Shown: positions 34,269-43,400, counted from the stretch's first letter. The stretch: DNA of 51,727 nucleotides from JBDIBB01 sp039812685 (GCA_039812685.1 JBDIBB010000013.1:1-51727), one strand, 5' to 3'. The notes: generated by a model not told the origin, from the sequence alone. Program-made: numbers and translations.

Positions 34269-35993
34269 ATGCCGCCACGACGCTCGCCTCGCCGTACCGC
34301 CGCCACGGTGGCCCTGCTGGCCGCGACCGCGGGCAGCCTCGCGCTGCTCGCCGCCCAGGCCCCGCCCCCGGCCTTCGACATCGTCATCGCTGGCGGCCGC
34401 ATCGTCGACGGGAGCGGCGCGCCCTGGTTCCACGCCGATCTCGCCATCGCGGGTGACCGCATCGCGGCCATCGGCGATCTCGCCGCTGCACGTGCGGTGA
34501 CCCGCATCGACGCCACCGGCCTCGTCGTCGCGCCCGGCTTCATCGACATGCTCGGACAGTCCGAGTTCAACGTGCTCGTCGACGGCCGCGCGGCTTCCAA
34601 GATCACGATGGGCGTCACCACGGAGATCACCGGTGAGGGCACCTCGATCGCGCCGGTCGACGATCGGATGATCCAGGCCGCGCGGCCCGCGTGGGATCAC
34701 TACGGGCTCGTGCTCGACTTCCGGACGCTGGCCGGCTACTTCGAGCGGCTGGAGACGCGATCGCGGCCGGCGATCAACCTCGCGACCTTCGTCGGCGCCG
34801 GCGGCGTGCGCGACTACGTGATCGGCCGCGACGACCGCGCCGCGACGCCCGACGAGCTCGAGCGGATGAAGGCGCTGGTGGCCACCGCCATGGAGCAGGG
34901 CGCGCTCGGCCTGAGCACCTCGCTGCAGTACGTCCCGGATCGCTTCGCGAGCACGGCGGAGATCGTCGAACTGGCGAAGGTGGCGCGTGCCCACGGCGGC
35001 ATCTACCTCACGCACCAGCGCTCGGAGAGCGGGCGCATCCTCGAGTCGATCGACGAGGTGCTCCAGGTGGCCGAGCAGGCCCGGATCCCGGCCGAAATCT
35101 GGCACCTGAAGACCGCCTACCGCGCGAACTGGGGGCGGATGCCGGAGGTCCTGCGCCGGATCGAGGCCGCCCGTGCGCGCGGCCTCGACGTGACGGCCAA
35201 TGCGTATCCCTACACGCGCGCGTCGAACGATCTCGACGCCTGCCTGCCGCTGTGGGTGCGCGAGGGCGGCGACGCGAAGATGATCGAGCGGCTCGAGGAT
35301 CCGGCGCTGCGCGAGCGCATCAGGCGCGAGATGGACGACCCTGCGGCCACCGGCTGGGAGAACCAGTGGTACGGCTCGGGCGGCGGCGACGGGGTCATGG
35401 TGTCCGCCGTGCTGAACCCCGACCTGCGCCGCTACGAGGGCATGACGCTGACCGAGATCGGGGCGGCCATGGGCAAGGACCCGCGCGATGCGCTGATGGA
35501 TCTCGTGATCGCCGACCGCGGCGAGACCGCCTGCATCATCGCGATCATGCGCGAGGACGACGTGCGGGCGGCGCTGGCGCACCCGCTGGTGTCATTCGAC
35601 ACCGACTCGGGCGCCCGCGCCGAGGACGGCCCGCTGTCGGCATCGCGGTCGCACCCGAGGGCATGGGGGACGTTTGCCCGGATCCTGGGCCATTACGTGC
35701 GCGAGGAGGGGTTGCTCACGCTCGAGGAGGCCGTTCGCAAGATGACCTCCCGTCCCGCCGCGCGCGTCGGCCTGCTGGATCGCGGCCTGTTGCGTCCCGG
35801 GATGGCCGCCGACGTCACGGTGTTCGACACGGCCACCATCCGCGACGTGGCCACCTTCGAGGATCCCAACCACTACTCGGTCGGGGTGAAGTACGTGCTG
35901 GTCAATGGCCGCACGGTGGTCGCCGGCGGCCGGATCACGGCCGAGCGTCCCGGCCGTCCGCCGCGCGGTCCGGGCGCCAGGACGATCCGATAG
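34269..35993 (+). CDS. Secreted N-acyl-D-amino-acid deacylase-like amidohydrolase
   Basis: 574 aa. The signal peptide is TVALLAATAGSLALLAAQAP. The amidohydrolase plan is clear: FDIVIAGGRIVDGSGAPWFHADLAIAGDRI at the start, VVAPGFIDM, and a closing GLLRPGMAADVTVFD. Closest to the D-aminoacylase family, which frees D-amino acids from N-acyl derivatives. However, the HxH after the first strand is replaced by LGQSE, and the NCG cysteine ligand position reads GEGTS; His of THQRSE and WHLKTA remain. It may bind a single metal or act on another substrate. It lies beside the symporter, alanine dehydrogenase-like and aminopeptidase genes. Confidence 0.86.
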   Translation: MPPRRSPRRTAATVALLAATAGSLALLAAQAPPPAFDIVIAGGRIVDGSGAPWFHADLAIAGDRIAAIGDLAAARAVTRIDATGLVVAPGFIDMLGQSEFNVLVDGRAASKITMGVTTEITGEGTSIAPVDDRMIQAARPAWDHYGLVLDFRTLAGYFERLETRSRPAINLATFVGAGGVRDYVIGRDDRAATPDELERMKALVATAMEQGALGLSTSLQYVPDRFASTAEIVELAKVARAHGGIYLTHQRSESGRILESIDEVLQVAEQARIPAEIWHLKTAYRANWGRMPEVLRRIEAARARGLDVTANAYPYTRASNDLDACLPLWVREGGDAKMIERLEDPALRERIRREMDDPAATGWENQWYGSGGGDGVMVSAVLNPDLRRYEGMTLTEIGAAMGKDPRDALMDLVIADRGETACIIAIMREDDVRAALAHPLVSFDTDSGARAEDGPLSASRSHPRAWGTFARILGHYVREEGLLTLEEAVRKMTSRPAARVGLLDRGLLRPGMAADVTVFDTATIRDVATFEDPNHYSVGVKYVLVNGRTVVAGGRITAERPGRPPRGPGARTIR

Positions 35994-36044
35994 GCGCCTG
36001 TCCCCCCGGCGTCGGCCGCGCCGGGAGCCGGGTGGCCGGCTGGT

Positions 36045-36074
36045 TTGACAGCGGGCGGGGTCGCGGCCGAACAT
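36045..36074 (+). promoter_or_regulatory. Putative promoter for the ald-like/CoA-transferase operon
   Basis: A perfect TTGACA (36045-36050) is followed after 18 nt by GAACAT (36069-36074), a weak -10. This is the only exact -35 consensus noticed in the 232-nt gap; the rest of the gap shows no gene. Confidence 0.33.
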
Positions 36075-36225
36075 CTCCATCGCGCGTGCCGGTGCGGTAC
36101 CGCCCGTTCCGGCCGGCTCCGGCCAGCCCTCTCGTCATGCCCGTCCCCGGTTTCCGCGGTCCGCGACCGCGCGGACTCCGCCTCTCCCGATCAGGCAGGC
36201 CGTCGATTGCCGAGGAGGTCACCAC

Positions 36226-37359
36226 GTGATCATCGGAATTCCCCGTGAGACACAGCGCCTCGAATACCGTGTCGGGCTCACGCCGTTCGGCGTGGCCGGG
36301 CTGGCGAGGCACGGACACCACGTGGTCGTGCAGGCGGGCGCCGGCGCGGCCGCGCACTTCACCGACCACGATTACGCCGCGGCGGGCGCCGACGTGGTCT
36401 ACGACGCCGAGGAGGTCTTCAAGCGCGCCGACCTGGTGTGCCAGGTGAACATGCTGGGCCTCGACGAGCTCGACCTGGTGAAGCCCGGCCTCGTCATCTG
36501 CGGCTTCCACCACCTGGCCATCGCGCCGCGCGGCGTGTTCGAGAAGCTGAAGAAGACCCGCGCCACGCTGATCGGCTACGAGATCATCGAGGACGAGGCG
36601 GGCAACCGTCCGATTCTCGTGCCGATGAGCGATCTGGCCGGGCAGATGGCCATCCACGAGGCCGCGCACCTGCTGCAGATCTCGTCGGGCGGCCGCGGCG
36701 TGCTGCTCGGCAACATGCCCGGCGTGCCGGCCCCGACGGTGGTGATTCTCGGGGCGGGGACCGTGGGAGCGGCCGCCGCCCGCCAGGCCGTCAGCAGCGG
36801 CGCCAACGTGATCGTGATGGACGTCGACCTGCGCAAGCTCCAGCGCCTGCACCGCCGGGTGATGGGGTTGATCGACACGGCGCTGATCGACCAGGCCCAG
36901 CTCGCGCGCTTCCTGAAGATCGCCGACGTGGTGATTGGCGCCGTGCTCATCCCGGGCGGGCGCGCGCCGTTCCTCGTCACCGAGGATCTGGTCAGGACGA
37001 TGCGCCCGGGCAGCGTGATCGTCGACGTCTCGATCGACCAGGGCGGCTGCGTGGAGACGAGCCGGCCCACCACCCTCGACGACCCCACCTTCACGGTGCA
37101 CCGCGTGGTGCACTACTGCGTGCCGAACATGAGCTCGAACATCTCGCGCACCGCCTCGCGCGTGCTCTCGGATGCGGCGTTGCCGTACATCCTCCAGATC
37201 GCCGGTGGGGGCCTCGAGGCGGCGCTCGCCGCCGACCGCGGGCTCACGGCTGGTGTCTACGCCTACGAGGGCGCGCTGGTGCACCAGGCGGTGGCCAGTC
37301 ACCTCGGCTCGCCCTGCGAATCGCTGGCCGCGCTCCTCGGAGGGAGGGCCGACCGATGA
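36226..37359 (+). CDS. Alanine dehydrogenase-like NAD-dependent enzyme
   Basis: 377 aa from the GTG at 36226, with GAGGAGG 7 nt upstream. Overall the sequence aligns with alanine dehydrogenase (MIIGIPRE start, RVGLTP, nucleotide-binding VVILGAGTVGAAAAR, VDVSIDQGGC with the catalytic Asp, and His in FHHLA). The usual KVKEP segment holding the substrate-binding Lys (Lys75 in the Mycobacterium enzyme) reads QVNMLG here, so that Lys is missing. It may be an alanine dehydrogenase with altered chemistry or a related oxidoreductase. The stop overlaps the next start by 4 nt (ATGA). Confidence 0.83.
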   Translation: MIIGIPRETQRLEYRVGLTPFGVAGLARHGHHVVVQAGAGAAAHFTDHDYAAAGADVVYDAEEVFKRADLVCQVNMLGLDELDLVKPGLVICGFHHLAIAPRGVFEKLKKTRATLIGYEIIEDEAGNRPILVPMSDLAGQMAIHEAAHLLQISSGGRGVLLGNMPGVPAPTVVILGAGTVGAAAARQAVSSGANVIVMDVDLRKLQRLHRRVMGLIDTALIDQAQLARFLKIADVVIGAVLIPGGRAPFLVTEDLVRTMRPGSVIVDVSIDQGGCVETSRPTTLDDPTFTVHRVVHYCVPNMSSNISRTASRVLSDAALPYILQIAGGGLEAALAADRGLTAGVYAYEGALVHQAVASHLGSPCESLAALLGGRADR

Positions 37360-38654
37360 CGTGGCTCGACGCCTACAAGTCGAAGCTCTGCACCGCCGAC
37401 GAGGCGGTCAAGGCCGTCAGCAGCGGCGATCGCGTCTACTACGGCGGCAACGCCGCCATCCCGCGCGCGCTGGTGAACGCGCTCGCGCGCCGCGCGCCCG
37501 AACTCACCGACGTCCGCCTCGGGCACGTGCTGCTCATCGGCGACGACCCGCTGTCGGCGCCGGGCATGGAGAGGAGCTTCCGCCATCATTCGATGTTCGT
37601 CGGGCCGGCCGATCGCGCCGCCGTCAACGAGGGACGCGCCGACTACGTGCCGGTGTTCCTGCACCAGATCCCCAGGCTGTTCGAGGACCGCATCTTCCCG
37701 ATCGACGTGGCGATGATCATGGTGTCGCCGCCCGACTCGCACGGCTTCATGAGCCTGGGCGTCGAGGTGCTCGCCTCCAAGAGCGCGACGCGGCTGGCGA
37801 AGAAGGTCGTCGCGCAGGTCAACGAGCGGATGCCGCGCATCCTCGGCGACAGCTTCGTCCACGTCAGCCGCGTCTCGGCCATCGTCGAGCACACCGAGGA
37901 TCTGCCGACGCTCGGGGCCAGGACCATTTCCGACGTCGAGCGGGCGATCGGCAGGCACATCCTCGAGCTGATCGAGGACGGCGCGACGATGCAGATGGGC
38001 ATCGGCGGCATCCCCGATGCCGTCTACGAGATGCTCGATGGCCGCAGCGACATCGGCATCCACACCGAGATGATCTCCGATGGCGCGATGCGGGCGATCG
38101 AGCGGGGCATCATCACCGGCAACGCCAAGTCCATCCATCCCGGCAAGGCCATCGTCACCTTCGCGCTCGGCAGCGCCGAGCTGTACCGGTTCCTCGACAA
38201 CAACCCGATGATCGAGGCGCACCCGGTCGAGTACGTCAACGACCCGCGCATCGCGTGCCGCAACGACCGGCTCGTCGCCATCAACTCGGCCATCGAGGTC
38301 GACCTCACCGGACAGGTGTGCTCCGACTCGATCGGCACCTACATCTACTCCGGCTTCGGCGGTCAGGTGGACTTCATCCGCGCCGCCGCGCACTCGAAGG
38401 GCGGCAAGCCGGTGATTGCCGTGCAGGCGACGGCCAGGAAGGGCACGCAGTCGCGGATCGTGTCGACGCTGAAGCCGGGCGCGGGCGTGGTGACCAGCCG
38501 CGCCGACGTCCACTACGTCGTGACCGAGCACGGGGTCGCGCACCTCTTCGGCAAGAACCTGCGCGAGCGGGCCGAGGCGCTGATCGCGATCGCGGCGCCG
38601 CAGTTCCGCGACGAACTCGAGGCGCAGGCGAAGGCGCGCAAGCTGCTGCCGTAA
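37356..38654 (+). CDS. Acetyl-CoA hydrolase/transferase family protein
   Basis: 432 aa from the ATG at 37356, overlapping the upstream stop codon by 4 nt. It matches the 4-hydroxybutyrate/acetyl-CoA CoA-transferase family: GGNAAIPRALVNAL near the start, GIGGIPDAV, the catalytic Glu in GIHTEMISDG, and the C-terminal TEHGVAHLFGKNLRERAEALI. It moves CoA between acyl-CoA and a carboxylic acid, probably acetate. Coupling to the alanine dehydrogenase-like enzyme suggests a route from an amino acid through a 2-oxo acid to acetyl-CoA and acetate (inference). Confidence 0.9.
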   Translation: MTWLDAYKSKLCTADEAVKAVSSGDRVYYGGNAAIPRALVNALARRAPELTDVRLGHVLLIGDDPLSAPGMERSFRHHSMFVGPADRAAVNEGRADYVPVFLHQIPRLFEDRIFPIDVAMIMVSPPDSHGFMSLGVEVLASKSATRLAKKVVAQVNERMPRILGDSFVHVSRVSAIVEHTEDLPTLGARTISDVERAIGRHILELIEDGATMQMGIGGIPDAVYEMLDGRSDIGIHTEMISDGAMRAIERGIITGNAKSIHPGKAIVTFALGSAELYRFLDNNPMIEAHPVEYVNDPRIACRNDRLVAINSAIEVDLTGQVCSDSIGTYIYSGFGGQVDFIRAAAHSKGGKPVIAVQATARKGTQSRIVSTLKPGAGVVTSRADVHYVVTEHGVAHLFGKNLRERAEALIAIAAPQFRDELEAQAKARKLLP

Positions 38655-38699
38655 TCGCACGGCGGAACCTGTCGGCGGCGGGCGCGCGGGGCCCGGCGC

Positions 38700-38705
38700 T
38701 ATACT
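38700..38705 (+). promoter_or_regulatory. Putative -10 of the P1 peptidase gene
   Basis: TATACT lies 27 nt before the ATG at 38733, leaving room for the GGGAGG ribosome binding site. No clear -35 was seen. Confidence 0.4.
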
Positions 38706-38732
38706 CGCCGGCGTTCCAGGCTGGGAGGTGCG

Positions 38733-39971
38733 ATGTCCCGTCGGGTGTTCGTCGTCGGTCCCCTCGTGTGCCTTGCGCTGGCGGTTGCCCACCAGCGCGC
38801 CGTGGCGCAATCCGATCCCGGTCCCAGGCCGCGGGCGCGCGAGCTGGGCCTCAGCCGCCACATCGGCGGCACCCCCGGGCCGATCGACGCCATCACAGAC
38901 GTCGCCGGCGTCGAGGTGGGGCACGCCACGATCGTGGAGGGCGAAGGCGCGCTGGTGGTGGGCCAGGGGCCGGTGAGGACGGGCGTCACCGTCGTGCACC
39001 CCCGTGGCCGCGCGGGCACGGATCCCGTCTTCGGCGCCTGGTTCACGCTCAACGGCAACGGCGAGATGACCGGCACCACGTGGCTCGAGGAAGGCGGCCT
39101 GCTCGAGGGGCCGGTGGCCATCACGAACACGCACAGCGTGGGCGTGGTGCGCGATGCGATCCTCCAGTGGCAGGTCACCAGGCCGGGCCTGCAGCCGTGG
39201 GGCCTGCCCGTCGTGGCCGAGACCTACGACGGCGGGCTGAACGACATCAACGGGTTCCACGTGAAGCCCGGACACGTGCTGCGGGCGCTCGAGAGCGCCA
39301 CCGGCGGGCCCGTCGCCGAGGGCAACGTCGGCGGGGGCACGGGCATGGTCTGCCACCAGTTCAAGGGCGGCATCGGCACCGCCTCGCGCGTGCTGGCCGC
39401 CGAGGCGGGCGGCTACACGGTGGGCGTGCTGGTGCAGTGCAACTACGGCGCCCGCGCCGACTTCCGGGTGGCCGGCGTCCCCGTCGGGCTCGAGATCACG
39501 GACCTGCTGCCGTGCCGGGAGGCGGCCGTGGCCGATGGCTGGCAGGGCCGGCGCTGCGATCAGCCGTCGCCGCCCGCGCGCGAGGAGGCCGCCGGCGACG
39601 GCTCCATCATCGTCATCGTCGCGACCGACGCGCCGCTGCTCCCGCACCAGTTGAAGCGGATCGCCACGCGCGTGTCGCTGGGGATCGGCCGGACCGGCGG
39701 CTTCGGCGGCAACGGGTCGGGCGACATCTTCCTCGCGTTCTCGACCGCCAACCCGCAGGCGGCGGCCGGCCAGGGCGTCGTGCGGCTCGAGATGCTGCCC
39801 AACGCCCGCATCAGCGCGCTCTTCCAGGCCACCGTGCAGGCGACGGAGGAGGCCATCCTCAACGCGCTGCTCGCCGCCGACACCATGGTCGGCGCCAACA
39901 CGCTGCGCGTCAGCGCGCTGCCGCGCGACCGACTGATGGAGGCAATGAGGAAATACGGCCGCGGGCAATAG
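38733..39971 (+). CDS. Secreted P1 family peptidase (DmpA-like aminopeptidase)
   Basis: 412 aa from the ATG at 38733, with GGGAGG upstream. The signal peptide is MSRRVFVVGPLVCLALAVAHQ. It matches the S58/P1 family: DVAGVEVGHATI, THSVGVVRDAI, EGNVGGGTGMVCHQFKGGIG and the self-cleavage/nucleophile segment GGNGSGDIFLAFSTAN, with Ser after GN as candidate nucleophile. DmpA-type enzymes release N-terminal D- or L-amino acids from peptides. Fits amino-acid recovery with the deacylase and symporter nearby. Confidence 0.9.
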   Translation: MSRRVFVVGPLVCLALAVAHQRAVAQSDPGPRPRARELGLSRHIGGTPGPIDAITDVAGVEVGHATIVEGEGALVVGQGPVRTGVTVVHPRGRAGTDPVFGAWFTLNGNGEMTGTTWLEEGGLLEGPVAITNTHSVGVVRDAILQWQVTRPGLQPWGLPVVAETYDGGLNDINGFHVKPGHVLRALESATGGPVAEGNVGGGTGMVCHQFKGGIGTASRVLAAEAGGYTVGVLVQCNYGARADFRVAGVPVGLEITDLLPCREAAVADGWQGRRCDQPSPPAREEAAGDGSIIVIVATDAPLLPHQLKRIATRVSLGIGRTGGFGGNGSGDIFLAFSTANPQAAAGQGVVRLEMLPNARISALFQATVQATEEAILNALLAADTMVGANTLRVSALPRDRLMEAMRKYGRGQ

Positions 39972-39972
39972 C

Positions 39973-40035
39973 CGGCGCGCGGCCGCCGGCCGCCTTCGCG
40001 TGCCGCGCCCTGGGCGCGATCGGAGCCGCGCGCCG
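39973..40035. terminator. Long inverted repeat between convergent genes
   Basis: CGGCGCGCGGC (39973-39983) and GCCGCGCGCCG (40025-40035) are a perfect 11-bp inverted repeat, starting 1 nt after the peptidase stop codon and ending 12 nt before the next gene's end. The 41-nt loop can fold further. Likely bidirectional terminator. Confidence 0.48.
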
Positions 40036-40047
40036 CGAGACCCGGGC

Positions 40048-41259
40048 TCAGACGCCGCGGCGGATGCGCGAGCCCTCGAAGCGGATCTCGAAGCGGTAGC
40101 GCAGCTTCCTGACGGTCTTCACCTCACCGGTCGACAGATCCACGTGAGTCGGCACGTCGCGCTGTTCGACGATGGCGCACGTCCGGTAGCCCCGTTCGTT
40201 GAGCACGTCGACCAGCATCGCCAGCGCCTGCGGGTCGTCGAAGATCTCGTTCTCACTGGCGAGCTTCGTGAGGCCGGTCATCGCGTGCAGCACGAGTGCG
40301 GGCACGAACTCCGTCTTGATGACGGTGACCACGCGCTGGAAGAGATCGGTGGAGTCGCGCTGGTAGCTCTCGAGCCGCTCGACCAGCCGCTGGCGCGCCG
40401 CGACCACGATCTCGCTGACGAGCGGGATCCTGCGGATCGTGTCGAAGGTCTCCTCGTCGAGTTCGAGCGAACTCTGGTACCGGAACTCGCGCATGATGGC
40501 GCGCTCGACCGACGCGACGTCGCCCTGCGCGTTGATGATGTGGAAGTGGAAGACTTCCTTGAAGCTCTGGAGCACGTGGTAGGTCTGCTCCATGAACACG
40601 CGGTAGCGCTTCCGGCACGACTCCTCGTTGAGGTCGGTGGCGCGTTCCTCGAGCAGCGTCCCGACGCCGGTCTCGCGCACGCGCTCGTTGTGCGCGATGA
40701 TCTCGCGGCCGCGCTTGAGCTGGCGTTCGATCGACTGCTTCTCTTCCACGTAGAGCACGACGATCTGGAACATCGGCTTCGGGAAGAAGGGCGCGAGCGG
40801 CGTGTCGCGGTTCGCCGCGCGCAGGTCGAGCATCTTCCGGTAGAGCAGCTTCACGCACTCCACCTGGATGCGCGTGCGCGGGAAGCCGTCGACGACCACA
40901 CCCGTGGTGTTGATCGGATCGACGAGCCGCTCGAACAGCAGTCGCACGACGTCGGCGTCGCCCACCAGGTTGCCGGTTGCCTTGATGCGCTGCATCTCGG
41001 GCGCGTTCAGCAGGTCGCTGGTGACGATCGGCGGCGCGACGATGCCGCGCTCGCGCAGGATGAACGGCGTGTTCGTGCCCTTGCCGGCGCCGGGCGCGCC
41101 GCCCAGCCAGATGATCTCGCGCGGCAGGCGCGCCGTGCCCGATTCCACGTCCGCCCGGATCTGCTTCCAGGCTGTCTTGAAGACCGTGTTCGCCTGTTCG
41201 AGTACCGTGTTCGCCACGGGAGCTTCAGGGGTGGTCGCCCTCGGCCTGGTGGTGTCCAT
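40048..41259 (-). CDS. Adenylate-kinase-like nucleoside monophosphate kinase with long C-terminal extension
   Basis: 403 aa from the ATG at 41259, with GAGAGGG about 7 nt upstream. Residues ~48-230 match the adenylate kinase fold: P-loop GGAPGAGKGTNT, TSDLLN, and VVDGFPRTRIQVECV. The remaining ~170 residues (LDEETFDTIRRIPLVSEIV, then a beta-rich end with YRTCAIVEQRDVPTHVDL) have no counterpart in ordinary ~215-aa adenylate kinases. I do not recognise the extension; it may be a regulatory or nucleic-acid-related module. Predicted cytoplasmic. Confidence 0.8.
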   Translation of the reverse strand: MDTTRPRATTPEAPVANTVLEQANTVFKTAWKQIRADVESGTARLPREIIWLGGAPGAGKGTNTPFILRERGIVAPPIVTSDLLNAPEMQRIKATGNLVGDADVVRLLFERLVDPINTTGVVVDGFPRTRIQVECVKLLYRKMLDLRAANRDTPLAPFFPKPMFQIVVLYVEEKQSIERQLKRGREIIAHNERVRETGVGTLLEERATDLNEESCRKRYRVFMEQTYHVLQSFKEVFHFHIINAQGDVASVERAIMREFRYQSSLELDEETFDTIRRIPLVSEIVVAARQRLVERLESYQRDSTDLFQRVVTVIKTEFVPALVLHAMTGLTKLASENEIFDDPQALAMLVDVLNERGYRTCAIVEQRDVPTHVDLSTGEVKTVRKLRYRFEIRFEGSRIRRGV

Positions 41260-41395
41260 GAGTGCCCTCTCGGGAAAGCGGTCGCCTTGCGCCACGGCAC
41301 GCTGGAGCATGTGCCCGCCCTCGTGGGGGTCTCGCCGGGGGTGAGGGTACGACGAGCGGCGGGGCCGCGTCCACTCCGCCCGGCGCGGCTCCGCG

Positions 41396-42334
41396 TCAGG
41401 GCGTCCGACGCGGGGGGGCCGGGCGGCGATCGAGGTGCTGGTCCTCGAACGACAGCGGGTCGTGCAGCGGTTCCAGGTGGGTGAACACCGTGGCCGCGGG
41501 CAGCACGGCGCGAATGGCGGCCTCGATGCGCTCGAGCAGGTCGTGTCCCATCTGCACCGTCCAGTCGCCCGGCACCAGCACGTGCACCGACACGAACTGG
41601 CGCGCGCCCGACTGCCGGGTGCGCAGCGCGTGGTAGTGGATGCCGTCGCGGGCGAGCCGGTCGAGGATGTCCTGGACGCGCTGGCGGTCGGCAGGCGGCA
41701 GCGACGAGTCCATCAGCCCGCGCACCGAGTCGCCGGCGATGCGGGCGCCGGCCACCCCGATATGGGCGGCCACCGCCAGGCCGACAAGGGGATCCAGACG
41801 CTCCCAGCCGGTCGCATACACGGCGGCCAGCGCGAGCAGGACGCCGCCCGAGGTCCAGACGTCGGCCAGCAGGTGTTCGGCGTTGGCGCGCAGCGTGATG
41901 GAATGATGACGCCGCCCGGCGGCGCGGATGACGAACGCCGCCGCCAGGTTCAGCACCGACGCGCCGAGCGACACCGCCAGGCCGGTGCCGAGTTCCTCGA
42001 CCGGCCGGGGCGCCAGCAGGCGCCGGACCGCAACGCTCGCGATCCCGATCGCCGCGACGATGATCAGGGTGCCCTCCACGCCGCTGGAGAAATACTCGGC
42101 CTTGCCGTGGCCGTAGGCGTGATCCTCGTCGGCGGCGCGCGCCGCGATGGTCAGCATCCACAGCGCCATGACCGCACCGACGAGGTTGACGATGGACTCG
42201 AAGGCGTCCGAGAGCAGGCCGACCGAGTTCGTCAGCAGGTACGCCACCGTCTTCAGGGCCATGGTGCTCAGCGCGGCCCCGATCGACAGCCAGGCGTACC
42301 GGCGGAGGAACCCGCGGTCGGCTGGATCGGTCAC
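41396..42334 (-). CDS. Cation diffusion facilitator transporter
   Basis: 312 aa from the GTG at 42334. Six membrane helices and a cytoplasmic C-terminal domain. Family marks include LLSDAFESIVNLVGA (first metal-site Asp), DEDHAYGHGKAEYFSSG and HLLADVWTSGGVLL (second site with His and Asp). It exports divalent metals such as Zn2+ or Fe2+ in exchange for H+; the exact metal is not assignable. The DAFES form of the first site differs from the usual Zn-type HxxxD motif. Confidence 0.9.
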   Translation of the reverse strand: MTDPADRGFLRRYAWLSIGAALSTMALKTVAYLLTNSVGLLSDAFESIVNLVGAVMALWMLTIAARAADEDHAYGHGKAEYFSSGVEGTLIIVAAIGIASVAVRRLLAPRPVEELGTGLAVSLGASVLNLAAAFVIRAAGRRHHSITLRANAEHLLADVWTSGGVLLALAAVYATGWERLDPLVGLAVAAHIGVAGARIAGDSVRGLMDSSLPPADRQRVQDILDRLARDGIHYHALRTRQSGARQFVSVHVLVPGDWTVQMGHDLLERIEAAIRAVLPAATVFTHLEPLHDPLSFEDQHLDRRPAPPRRTP

Positions 42335-42467
42335 GGGCGCATTGTAGTGCGCGGCGGGCGGCGTGCGGGGCCTCGGCCGATGCGGGATCGCCCCGCGGGA
42401 CGTATGCTAGGAAGCGCCGTGCCCGCGTGATCCGCAGGCGCATGTCCCCAGGAGCAGGCAGGTCGTC

Positions 42468-43400
42468 ATGATGATGAGCATCGAGCGCATCCTGTGTCCG
42501 GTCGACTTCTCGGAGTTCTCCCAGAGGGCTCTCGATCACGCCGGGACCATCGCCCGATGGTACGGCGCGAAGGTGCTCGCCCTGCACGTGTTCGCGGTGC
42601 CGCCCGGTCTGGAGAAGATCTTCCCGCACGCCCGCGGCGGGATCCTCGACGGCGACGGCCGCGGCGAGCTCCTGAACGATCTGCAGGCCCTGGCGGCGCC
42701 GCTGCGCGAGCGCGACGTGCCCGTCGACCTCGTGCTGCGCGAGGGCGACGTGGCCTCCAGGATCCGCGAGCTGGCTGAGGCGGCGGCCGCGGATCTGATC
42801 GTCGTCGGCACCCACGGCAGGCGCGGGTACGAGCGATGGCTGCTCGGCTCGGTGACCGAGCGGATCCTGCGCGTGGCCGCCTGCCCAGTGCTGACGGTCC
42901 CGCGCGCCGCCACGTCGCCGGCCGCCTCGCCGGCCGACTGGACGACCATCCTGTGCCCGGTCGACTTCTCGCCGGCGTCGCTGGCCGCCGTCGACTACGC
43001 GCTGTCGTTCGCCCAGCAGGTGAACGCGCGCCTCGTCCTGCTCCACGTCGTGGAGTGGTTCCTCGATCAGGCGGCGCTGGCGGGCGCGAGCCCGGAGCTG
43101 GCCCGCTACCATCGGGTGCTGCACGACGAGGCCCTCGAGCGCCTGGAGGCGCTGATCCCAGCCGCGGCCCGCGACTGGTGCCGCGCGGAGGCACTGGTCG
43201 CGCACGGCCGGCCCTACGAGCGCGTGCTCGAGGCCGCGAGCGATCAGGCGGCCAGCCTCATCGTCATGGGCGCCCAGGGGCGCGCCGGCGTCCGACTCGC
43301 GTTCTTCGGCTCGACGACGCAGCACGTGATTCGCGGGGCCGTGTGCCCGGTCCTCAGCGTCCGCGGGCCCCGTGCCGCCAGCCGCTCGGCCGCCGCGTGA
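42468..43400 (+). CDS. Tandem universal stress protein (two UspA domains)
   Basis: 310 aa. Two UspA domains, residues ~4-145 and ~152-303, each start with ILCPVDFS. Both carry the nucleotide-binding signature: GTHGRRGYERWLLGSVTE in the first, GAQGRAGVRLAFFGSTTQ in the second. Cytoplasmic, likely ATP-binding and induced under stress. Of three consecutive ATGs the first (42468) is given; AGGAG lies about 14 nt upstream. A TATGCT hexamer at 42403-42408 is a possible -10. Confidence 0.9.
   Translation: MMMSIERILCPVDFSEFSQRALDHAGTIARWYGAKVLALHVFAVPPGLEKIFPHARGGILDGDGRGELLNDLQALAAPLRERDVPVDLVLREGDVASRIRELAEAAAADLIVVGTHGRRGYERWLLGSVTERILRVAACPVLTVPRAATSPAASPADWTTILCPVDFSPASLAAVDYALSFAQQVNARLVLLHVVEWFLDQAALAGASPELARYHRVLHDEALERLEALIPAAARDWCRAEALVAHGRPYERVLEAASDQAASLIVMGAQGRAGVRLAFFGSTTQHVIRGAVCPVLSVRGPRAASRSAAA

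Noticed and set aside
37299..39968. An 889-codon open frame on the minus strand
   Set aside because: Antisense shadow of the CoA-transferase and P1 peptidase genes.
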